Shown here: piece after piece, positions 42,157 to 49,546 of the stretch
Numbering within the stretch: the stretch's first letter is position 1
Layout: each line of letters begins with the position of its first letter
Assembly: GCA_937911325.1 (NCBI GenBank)
Contig: CALDSD010000101.1
Span: forward strand, 1 to 64,000
DNA from: an uncultured Neomegalonema sp.
GTDB lineage: Bacteria; Pseudomonadota; Alphaproteobacteria; Rhodobacterales; Rhodobacteraceae
Direction: 5' to 3'
DNA length: 64,000 nt
The notes under the pieces: generated by a model
Told to the model about the DNA's origin: nothing
The model's input: the letters and a program-made list of their open reading frames with translations, nothing else
Databases searched by the model: none
Made by a program: the position numbers and the translations under genes

Positions 42157-43137
42157 TTACTGCGCGGCTTCGATCACGGCCGCAGCCGTGTCTCCGCCCT
42201 CGCTGACGAAGCGATCGACGACGCCTTTGGTCGCGTCGCGCCACTGGGCGCGCTCGTCCTCGGTGAGTTCGACCACGTTCATCTTCGTCCTGAGATACTT
42301 GAGCGCCTCGGCCTCGATTTCGAAGATGCTGTCGCGCAGCTCCCGTTCGACCTGCAGGCCGCACTCGTTGACGACGGCTTTCTTGTCGTCGGACAACGCC
42401 TGGTAGAAGTCCTCGTTCATCACGGCGACGAACTCGATGTCGCTGTCGAATGTGAGGGTCATGTTCGGCATGACTTCATAGAGCTTGCGGGACTTCGTGC
42501 CGGTCAACCCGGTGATGCCGGCGTCCACCGCGCCCTGCTGATAGGCGAGGAATTGCTTTGAGCCCGACATCAACGTCGGCGCGCCGCCCAGAGCCTCGAC
42601 GGTCCAGCCGAGCAGCTTGCCGAAAGTGCGGACCTTCTTGTCCTCGATGTCGGCAGGCACGCGGATCGGGTCTTTCGACAGGTAAACGGTGCGACCGAAG
42701 GCCTGCCACCACAGGATGCGGGCGTTGCTCTCTTTCAGCACCGCCTCATCGAGGATGGCCCGCATCGCCGACTCGGGCGCCGTCGCCTTGCGGACTTTCT
42801 CCTCGCTGTCGAGCAGGAACGGCACATAGACCGCGTCGACAGCCGGGACCTGCCCGGCGAAGCGGGTCAGCGACGCTGTGCCCATTTCGATTGCGCCGGA
42901 CCCCACCGCCTCGGGCACCTGGCTGTCCTTGTAGAGCTGCGCGGACGGGAAGATCTGGACCTGCAGGTCGTCCGACTTTTCTTCGACGCATGACTTCCAG
43001 GCGGCCAGATTGACGCCGAGCGGATGCGTCTCCGGCAGCTGAAGGGTCACGCGGATGATCTCGGCCGATGCGGTGCTCGCGCCCATCGCCAACGCGGCGG
43101 CGGCGGTCATGCCCAAAAGTGCGTTTCGAAACTTCAT
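42157..43137 (-). CDS. dctP: TRAP transporter solute-binding protein (DctP)
   Basis: 326-aa periplasmic binding protein. Signal peptide MKFRNALLGMTAAAALAMG...ASA is followed by IIRVTLQLPETHPLGVNLAAWK. The conserved Arg that binds the solute carboxylate should lie in the KVRTFGKLLGWTVEALGGAP segment, where DctP proteins read (K)IRVP or (K)VRT. The ATG at 43137 follows GGGAGGAAG. The gene is first in the leftward operon and divergent from the IclR regulator, with a clear dyad in the shared promoter. Confidence 0.87.
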   Translation of the reverse strand: MKFRNALLGMTAAAALAMGASTASAEIIRVTLQLPETHPLGVNLAAWKSCVEEKSDDLQVQIFPSAQLYKDSQVPEAVGSGAIEMGTASLTRFAGQVPAVDAVYVPFLLDSEEKVRKATAPESAMRAILDEAVLKESNARILWWQAFGRTVYLSKDPIRVPADIEDKKVRTFGKLLGWTVEALGGAPTLMSGSKQFLAYQQGAVDAGITGLTGTKSRKLYEVMPNMTLTFDSDIEFVAVMNEDFYQALSDDKKAVVNECGLQVERELRDSIFEIEAEALKYLRTKMNVVELTEDERAQWRDATKGVVDRFVSEGGDTAAAVIEAAQ

Positions 43138-43176
43138 GTCTTCCTCCCGATGGCTTGGAGCCAGGTCTTGTTTTGC

Positions 43177-43195
43177 CGTTCTGATAGACAGAACG
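43177..43195. promoter_or_regulatory. Likely IclR operator in the divergent dctP/iclR promoter
   Basis: Perfect 19-base dyad CGTTCTGATAGACAGAACG (7-base arms, 5-base spacer). A second half-site (ACAGAAC) appears at 43215-43221. Immediately to the right is an AT-rich stretch (TTCTATTTTATAAG) whose minus strand offers TATAAA as a -10 for the dctP operon. IclR proteins bind short dyads of this kind, so binding here could control both directions. Confidence 0.6.
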
Positions 43196-43251
43196 TGCAT
43201 TCTATTTTATAAGTTACAGAACCAGACGCAAGCTGAAATGCGAGTGCCCTC

Positions 43252-43926
43252 ATGCCCGAGAACCGAGTCGAAGCAGTCGAGCGGGCTTTGACGATCCTGG
43301 AGAGCTTTTCCGAGCCGGGGGAGGAGGTCAGCCTTGGCGAGCTCTCCAAACGCACCGGTTTCTACAAGAGCACGCTCCTGCGCCTCCTCGGATCGCTCCA
43401 GCATTTCGGCTACGTCGTCCGCCAACCAAACGGCGCTTACAGACTTGGACCCAGCCTCTGGCGTCTCGGATCGCTCTACCGACGCGAGTTCCTGCCGGCG
43501 GAAACGGTGCGTCCGATCCTGCGTGAGCTTCAGGCGCTCTCCGGCGAAACCGCGTCGTTCTATGTCCGGGATGGGGACGAGCGCGTCTGCCTCTACCGGA
43601 TCAACTCGAGCAAGCCGATCCGACACCATCTGGAGGAGGGCGCTCGCCTGCCGCTGCGTCGGGGCGCGGCGGGCAAGCTCATTTCTGCATACATGGATGC
43701 GAGCGACCCCGAATTCGCCGAGATCCGTGACCGCGGCGTTGCGATTTCGCGCGGCGAGCGGGATCCAGAGATTGCGGCGATCGCAGTGCCGCTGTTCACC
43801 AGCGACGGGCGGTTTGCCGGTGCGCTTGCACTGTCCGGTCTGGTCGCTCACTTCGACACCGATGCGTCGCAGAAGTATGTCGCCGCGATGAAGGAGGCGG
43901 CGCGCACGCACGCCAGCGCTCTCTGA
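43252..43926 (+). CDS. IclR-family regulator of the TRAP/organic-acid cluster
   Basis: 224-aa IclR-type regulator. The N-terminal winged helix is VEAVERALTILESFSEPGEEVSLGELSKRTGFYKSTLLRLLGSLQHFGYV. The effector domain ends with GRFAGALALSGLVAHF. It is divergent from dctP and 12-30 bases upstream of the isocitrate-lyase-family gene. The effector is probably the imported acid or its CoA ester. Confidence 0.87.
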   Translation: MPENRVEAVERALTILESFSEPGEEVSLGELSKRTGFYKSTLLRLLGSLQHFGYVVRQPNGAYRLGPSLWRLGSLYRREFLPAETVRPILRELQALSGETASFYVRDGDERVCLYRINSSKPIRHHLEEGARLPLRRGAAGKLISAYMDASDPEFAEIRDRGVAISRGERDPEIAAIAVPLFTSDGRFAGALALSGLVAHFDTDASQKYVAAMKEAARTHASAL

Positions 43927-43956
43927 GCGCGCACCGAGATGAAAAAAGGCTCGCCC

Positions 43957-44844
43957 ATGAAGACGACGGCTCCTGACAGGTTGCGACGCTTGCTCGCGGA
44001 AGATCCGTTCCTGACGATGCCATGCTGCTTCGATGCTTTGTCGGCCAAGCTGATCGAGCAGGAGGGCTTTCCACTGACCTTCATGTCGGGGTTCGCCGCC
44101 TCCGCCTCGCGGATCGGTGCGCCGGATCTCGGCTTGATGAGCTATGGCGAGGTCGTCGACCATGCGCGCAACATCACCGATGCGATCTCCATCCCGCTCA
44201 TCGGCGACGGCGACACCGGCTATGGCAACGCGATGAACGTGAAGCGAACGGTGAAGGGTTTCGCCCGGGCCGGATGCGCGGCCGTCATGATCGAGGATCA
44301 GCGCGCGCCAAAGCGCTGTGGCCACACTCCCGGCAAGGAGGTCGTCGATCGGGAGGAGGCGTTCGATCGGATCCGCGCGGCGGTCGACGCGCGCACCGAA
44401 AGGGATGGAGCTGACGACATTCTGATCCTGGCGCGCACCGACTCATTGCGCTCGCACGGATTGTCGGAAGCGATCGCGCGCGCGGCCCACTTCAAGGAGC
44501 TGGGGGCCGACATCCTCTTCGTCGAAGCGCCGACGACGCTCGAGGAGATGCGGACAATCTGCGACGAGCTGCCAGGGCCAAAGATGGCGAACATCCTGGA
44601 AGGCGGTGAAACGCCCGTCTTGACTCAGCGCCAGCTGCGCGAGATCGGCTTTTCGATCGCCGCTTACCCCCTGACTCTGATGGCGGCGGCGTTGCAGGCG
44701 ATGACGTCGACCTTGTCGGCCCTTCGGGATGACAGCGACCCGTCGAGCGGCCTGATGGGCTTCGCTGAACTCCGTCGTCGCATTGGCTTTGACGAGTACT
44801 ACGACGCATCGGCAAGCTACGATACCTCTCGTCGAAACAAATGA
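43957..44844 (+). CDS. Isocitrate lyase / PEP mutase-family C-C lyase
   Basis: 295 aa from ATG 43957 (AAAAGG upstream), or 301 aa from ATG 43939. The lyase active-site motif KRCGH is present (APKRCGHTPGKEVV) and GDGDTGYGN supplies metal-binding Asp residues. This places it with 2-methylisocitrate lyase, 2,3-dimethylmalate lyase and related enzymes that cleave a C-C bond next to a carboxylate, rather than with phosphonomutases. It is expressed in the opposite direction from the transporter operon but shares its regulator, suggesting a second cleavage in the same pathway. Confidence 0.8.
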   Translation: MKTTAPDRLRRLLAEDPFLTMPCCFDALSAKLIEQEGFPLTFMSGFAASASRIGAPDLGLMSYGEVVDHARNITDAISIPLIGDGDTGYGNAMNVKRTVKGFARAGCAAVMIEDQRAPKRCGHTPGKEVVDREEAFDRIRAAVDARTERDGADDILILARTDSLRSHGLSEAIARAAHFKELGADILFVEAPTTLEEMRTICDELPGPKMANILEGGETPVLTQRQLREIGFSIAAYPLTLMAAALQAMTSTLSALRDDSDPSSGLMGFAELRRRIGFDEYYDASASYDTSRRNK

Positions 44845-45024
44845 TCGCGGTGACGATCTCGGGGATGATCGCGATGTCGCCGCGGCGCGGACGCTCGCCG
44901 ATCCGCCAGCATTCTCGGCGGGCGGCGCGCGCGTGAACGTCTGCTCAAGCGATCAAGATCCGACGCCCAGTTCCGCACTTCATTGACGGTTCGGGGGCGA
45001 CACCGACATCGAAGAAGGTGGATC

Positions 45025-46467
45025 TCAAACCACAGACAGTTCCGCGGCGCGGTCGCTACGCCGTGATGCGGCCTTGCTCGCCGATCGCGGGGCACGCTCG
45101 CAACCCGCCGCCGGAAAGGGCCATTCAACAAACAGGACTGCGGGGTTTGAGACACCTTCGTCACGGACAAGCTGGCCGAGTTCCGAAAGTCTTCCGGTGA
45201 AAACGCGCGTTTGCGCATGGGCCGCGTTCTCGACAACCTGCACCAAAAGGTCAGAAGGCGCTCCCGCGGATTGAAGCGCGCGCGCCATTCTGTCTGCGTT
45301 CTCGACGCACATGTAATAGGCGATGGTGCCGCCCGGACGCGCTTCCGCGACGAAGTCGGGTTCGGCGGCTCCTTTCGCACTGTGGCCGGTCGCCAGAACC
45401 AAGCGCTGGGTTTTCCCGCGAGAGGTCGGAAAGATCTTGGCTTGGGATGCGGCCGCGAGCGCCGCCGTGACCCCTGGAACCACTTCCCACTCGACGCCCG
45501 CCGCATCGAGCGCCTCGGCCTCTTCCGCCGCGCGCCCAAACACAAGCGGGTCCCCGCATTTAAGGCGCACCACGCGTTTCCCCGCCAGCGCCGCCGCGGC
45601 GATCACGCGGTTGATCCGGTCCTGCGGCCAGTGATGGGCGCCAGGCTTTTTGCCGACATACACACGCTCCGCATCCCGGCGGGCAAGCTCAAGAACGCCT
45701 GGATCGACCAGGCGATCGTAGAAAATCACGTCCGCCTCCTGAAGGCGTTGCACGCCCCGCAGCGTCATCAGATCGGCCGCGCCGGGCCCGGCGCCGACCA
45801 GGCTGACGAGGCCTTTGCCCGCAGTTTGTTCAACCTGTCCTCTGGCGTCGATCGCCTCCTTGATCGCGCGCGCCGCCTCTGTTTCGCGTCCGCTGGCGAA
45901 GCTTCGGCGCGGCGCGCCGACGAAGACCCAACGCCAAAAGGCGCGATGCCGGGCGCGGGGCACCTTGTGGGCGACTGCGTTGCGTAGCCGGCCCGCCAGA
46001 GCTGCGAGGTCGCCGAGCTTGGGCTCGAGCAGTTCTTCGATGCGGGTCTTGATCTGTCGCGCCAGAACCGGCGCTGTGCCTTCGGTGCCGATGGCGATCA
46101 CGACGGGATCGCGGTCGACCAAAGCCGGGGTCGTGAGGTCGCACAGGTCTGGGCGGTCGACGACATTGACGAGAACCCCGACATCGCGCGCGATGCCCGC
46201 CACGCTGGCGTCCGCGCCGGCGCAGCCCGTCGCGACAAAAGCAAATCTCGCCTGCTGCAAGGCGTCGACAAGACCATCAGACGAGACCTGTGTAGCGCGA
46301 CCGCGCGCGACGAGCTGGCGCAGCTCGTCGTCCAGCGCGTCGGCGACCAAGAGGAGGCGCGCCTCGGTCTTGAGCGCGAGGCGGGTCTTCTGCGCCGCCT
46401 GTTCGCCCCCGCCCACGACGACAATCGTCTTGTCCGCGACATTGATGAACATCGGGAAGCTCTTCAT
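45025..46467 (-). CDS. cysG: Siroheme synthase CysG (fused dehydrogenase/chelatase and uroporphyrinogen III methyltransferase)
   Basis: 480-aa bifunctional enzyme. Residues about 1-205 are the precorrin-2 dehydrogenase/ferrochelatase domain (FINVADKTIVVVGGGEQAAQK). Residues about 220-460 are the SAM-dependent uroporphyrinogen III methyltransferase (VSLVGAGPGAADLMTLRG, then VVPGVTAALAAAS). The product is siroheme, the prosthetic group of NirB two genes upstream, which explains its position at the 3' end of the nitrate operon, 21 bases after nasA. The C-terminal tail is basic and extra to the fold. Confidence 0.9.
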   Translation of the reverse strand: MKSFPMFINVADKTIVVVGGGEQAAQKTRLALKTEARLLLVADALDDELRQLVARGRATQVSSDGLVDALQQARFAFVATGCAGADASVAGIARDVGVLVNVVDRPDLCDLTTPALVDRDPVVIAIGTEGTAPVLARQIKTRIEELLEPKLGDLAALAGRLRNAVAHKVPRARHRAFWRWVFVGAPRRSFASGRETEAARAIKEAIDARGQVEQTAGKGLVSLVGAGPGAADLMTLRGVQRLQEADVIFYDRLVDPGVLELARRDAERVYVGKKPGAHHWPQDRINRVIAAAALAGKRVVRLKCGDPLVFGRAAEEAEALDAAGVEWEVVPGVTAALAAASQAKIFPTSRGKTQRLVLATGHSAKGAAEPDFVAEARPGGTIAYYMCVENADRMARALQSAGAPSDLLVQVVENAAHAQTRVFTGRLSELGQLVRDEGVSNPAVLFVEWPFPAAGCERAPRSASKAASRRSDRAAELSVV

Positions 46468-46488
46468 GCGTCGTCTCCTAGCGTTCTG

Positions 46489-49194
46489 TTATTCTGCAGC
46501 AACGGCGGGCTGAGCCGGCGCATTCTGCGCGAGCATCTCGAGAAGATCGGTGCGGCACGAACCGCAGTTCGTTCCCGCGCGGCAGGCGGAGCCGATCTTG
46601 TCGAGAGTGTCGGCGCCCGAGCTGATCGCGCGGGTGATCGCGTCGACGCTCACGTTCTCGCAGATGCAGACCGTGCGGCCTTGTTGGGCTTGTCCGGATC
46701 CCGCGCGACCGGCGAGCAGGGCCGAGCGCAGGTTCGACTGCGGCTTGCCGTCGTCGAACTGCGCCGCCAACCAATCCCGCGCGAGTGCGATCGGCCCCGG
46801 CCCCAGATAGAGGACGCCTTCCAGGCGGTCGCCGTCGAACAGCGCAAAACGGTGAGTTCTCTTCGCTGCGTCGTTGACGCTTAAGAGATCGCTTGGATCG
46901 CCGCCAAGCACGCTCCGCGCGAGCTCTTCGGGGTTGGAGAGCTTCCGGTCATCCGCCATCTCGGCGCGCCATCCGCGTTCGGTGCGCGCAAGCGCCCAAT
47001 AGGCGCAGTCGAATTCCGGCTCGCGGGTGAAGAGCGCGAACGCATGCCATTTGGCGGCGAAGCGGCTGACGCGAACCGGGGTTCGTTTGCTTTCGGGTTG
47101 CCCAGAGACCGGATCCGTCAGGGGCTGCACGAGCGCGTCGACACGCCCTCGGCTGGCGGTCTGGCTGCTCCAGTGCATCGGCACGAAAACCGAGCCTCGG
47201 CGTTGGCGGTCAGTGCGCCGCACGCGAGCAATCACCTCGCCATGCCGGCTCGTGAGCCAAGCGAGATCGGCGTCGAGCAACCCGAGGTCATCCGCATCTT
47301 GCGGGTGCAGCTCGACATAGGGTTCAGCGACATGCTTGGAAAGCCGCGCGGATTTCGCTGTACGGGTCATCGTGTGCCAGTGGTCGCGCACACGCCCTGT
47401 GTTCAAAACGAACGGGTAGGCGTCATCGAGCGGAGCGCCGGTCTCTCGCGGGCTGAGAGGCAACAGCCGTGCGCGACGATCCGGTGTGAAGAACCCACCC
47501 TCGGAAAAGAACCGCTGCGGCTGCTCTGCGTCGGCCGCGCCGGCGGGAGCCGGCCACTGAAACGGCTGCATGGTCTCGAAATCGGCGTCTGCGATCGAGG
47601 CATGTGCGGAGATGTCGAAACCACGTGCGCCAGCATTCTCAAAACCGGAAAGAGCGGCGTACTCTCGAAATATCTGAGCTGGCGCGTCGAAGGCGAAGGC
47701 GGGGGACCAGTCCTCGCCAAGCTTGCGCCCGATCGCGCGCGCGACGTCACAGATGATCCGCCAGTCATGGCGCGCCTCGCCAGGGGCGTCGAGGAACGGG
47801 CGCTGCCGCGAGATCCGCCGCTCGGAGTTGGTGACGGTTCCGTCCTTTTCACCCCAACCGGTGGCGGGCAGCAGCACATCGGCCAGTTCGGTGGTGTCGG
47901 TCCGGCGCATGATGTCTGAAACCGCGACGAAGCCGCCTGAATGCGCGATCGCCGACGCGACGCGATCCGCATCGGGAAGGCTGACGGCGGGGTTCGTCGC
48001 CATCACCCAAAGCGCCTTGATCCGGCCATCGCCCAGCGCTTCGAACATCTCGACAGCCTTTAAGCCCGACGCCGCCGCCATCCGCGGAGCCGACCAGAAC
48101 CGCTGAACAGTTTCTCGGTGGCTCGGGTTCTCCAACGCCATGTGCGCGGCCAGCATATTGGCCAACCCGCCGACTTCGCGACCGCCCATCGCATTTGGTT
48201 GCCCGGTCACCGAAAAAGGTCCGGCGCCAGGGCGACCGATCCGACCTGTGAAGAGATGGCAATTCAGGATCGCGTTGACCTTGTCCGTGCCGGTCGACCA
48301 CTGATTGACGCCTTGGCTGTAGATCGTGACGACCCGGGGAGCGCGCCCCCAGGCGTCGTAGAACCGCGCCAGAATCTCCCGCGGGAGCTCGGTCGCCTTC
48401 GAGATCGCTTCGAGGTCGAGCGGGCCTGCCGCTGCAAGCGCCTCACCGACGCCTGTGGTGTGGCGCGCGACATAGTCGGCGTCTCGCAGGTCATAGGCGT
48501 CCAACCAACTCAAGAGGCCGTTGAACAAGGCGACGTCGGCTCCGGGCTTCAGTCCCAGATGCATATCCGCGATCTGACTGGTCGCTGTCCGACGGGGATC
48601 GATGTTGACGACCTGAAGGGCCGGGCGGGCGTTCTTGAGGGCGGCGATCCGCTGGAAGAGGACCGGGTGACACCACGCCAAGTTGGAGCCGACAAGGACA
48701 ATCAGATCCGCTTGGTCGAAGTCCTCGTAGACGCCAGGGACGATGTCCGCGCCGAACGCACGTTTGTGCCCTGCCACTGACGACGCCATGCAAAGACGCG
48801 AGTTGGTGTCGATGTTCGCGGAACCAACGAAGCCTTTCATCAGCTTGTTGGCGACGTAGTAGTCCTCGGTCAGCAACTGGCCTGAGACGTAGAGAGCGAC
48901 GCTGTCGGGTCCGTGATCTCGGATCGAACTGGCGAAGGCGTCTGCGACTGTCTCGATCGCCACATCCCAAGAGGCTTGGCGGCCATCGATCTCGGGGTGC
49001 GACAGCCGGTCTTCCGGGCCGACTGTCTCACCAAGCATTGTCCCTTTGACGCAAAGACGACCAGCGTTGGCGGGATGCTCCGGATCGCCGGCGATCTCGA
49101 CCTGACCATTGGACCTCTTGGCCAACACGCCGCAACCGACCCCGCAATAGGGGCAAGCGGTGCGTATCGCGGGCGTATCAGCCGTATCGCGCAT
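46489..49194 (-). CDS. nasA: Assimilatory nitrate reductase catalytic subunit
   Basis: 901-aa molybdenum enzyme reducing nitrate to nitrite in the cytoplasm. The N-terminal [4Fe-4S] site is CPYCGVGCGV...LCVKG. The bis-MGD body follows (NQWSTGTDKVNAILNCHLFTGRIGRPGAGPFSVTGQPNAMGGREVGG). A C-terminal BFD-like [2Fe-2S] domain (CICENVSVDAITRAI...CRAGTNCGSCRTDLL) is present, as in NasA types that take electrons from a ferredoxin or flavoprotein. No signal peptide. The ATG at 49194 lies 4 bases after the nirD stop. No separate NADH-dependent NasC subunit is seen, so the donor is unresolved. Confidence 0.93.
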   Translation of the reverse strand: MRDTADTPAIRTACPYCGVGCGVLAKRSNGQVEIAGDPEHPANAGRLCVKGTMLGETVGPEDRLSHPEIDGRQASWDVAIETVADAFASSIRDHGPDSVALYVSGQLLTEDYYVANKLMKGFVGSANIDTNSRLCMASSVAGHKRAFGADIVPGVYEDFDQADLIVLVGSNLAWCHPVLFQRIAALKNARPALQVVNIDPRRTATSQIADMHLGLKPGADVALFNGLLSWLDAYDLRDADYVARHTTGVGEALAAAGPLDLEAISKATELPREILARFYDAWGRAPRVVTIYSQGVNQWSTGTDKVNAILNCHLFTGRIGRPGAGPFSVTGQPNAMGGREVGGLANMLAAHMALENPSHRETVQRFWSAPRMAAASGLKAVEMFEALGDGRIKALWVMATNPAVSLPDADRVASAIAHSGGFVAVSDIMRRTDTTELADVLLPATGWGEKDGTVTNSERRISRQRPFLDAPGEARHDWRIICDVARAIGRKLGEDWSPAFAFDAPAQIFREYAALSGFENAGARGFDISAHASIADADFETMQPFQWPAPAGAADAEQPQRFFSEGGFFTPDRRARLLPLSPRETGAPLDDAYPFVLNTGRVRDHWHTMTRTAKSARLSKHVAEPYVELHPQDADDLGLLDADLAWLTSRHGEVIARVRRTDRQRRGSVFVPMHWSSQTASRGRVDALVQPLTDPVSGQPESKRTPVRVSRFAAKWHAFALFTREPEFDCAYWALARTERGWRAEMADDRKLSNPEELARSVLGGDPSDLLSVNDAAKRTHRFALFDGDRLEGVLYLGPGPIALARDWLAAQFDDGKPQSNLRSALLAGRAGSGQAQQGRTVCICENVSVDAITRAISSGADTLDKIGSACRAGTNCGSCRTDLLEMLAQNAPAQPAVAAE

Positions 49195-49198
49195 CGGA

Positions 49199-49546
49199 CT
49201 AGGCGGCCGCGCGCGCGCGCAGCGCGTCTCGGTCCAGCAGAATTCGCCCATCTTCGATCCGCGCGGCGATCGAACTCGTGCGGCCCTCGTCGGCGCCCTG
49301 CGCATGGCCTGTTTCGAGCGAGATCACCCAGTTGTGCAACGGGCACGTGACCGATCTGCCGTGCACGATCCCCTGGCTCAAGGGTCCGCCCGCGTGGGGG
49401 CAACGATCTTCGAGCGCGAAAACTTCGTTCTCCGCCGTGCGAAACACCGCAACGCACCCCAACGGCGTCTTCACGACACGCGCGCCGCGCAACGGAATGT
49501 CGGCCACCGCGCCCACGTCGATCCAACTGGAGACGATGACGTCCAT
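49199..49546 (-). CDS. nirD: Nitrite reductase small subunit (Rieske-like)
   Basis: 115-aa NirD. The Rieske-fold motifs CPHAGGPLSQG and CPLHNWVISLETG bind the [2Fe-2S] cluster (C-x-H and C-x2-H both present). The ATG overlaps the nirB stop by one base (TAATG). It is the partner of NirB in NADH-dependent nitrite reduction to ammonium. Confidence 0.9.
   Translation of the reverse strand: MDVIVSSWIDVGAVADIPLRGARVVKTPLGCVAVFRTAENEVFALEDRCPHAGGPLSQGIVHGRSVTCPLHNWVISLETGHAQGADEGRTSSIAARIEDGRILLDRDALRARAAA

Noticed and set aside
40519-42561. Long plus-strand open frame (about 680 codons) opposite the TRAP genes
   Set aside because: Composition is dominated by Asp/Arg/His/Gln from the reverse of membrane-protein codons; no family similarity; dctM, dctQ and dctP on the other strand are certain. 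It is a high-GC antisense shadow.
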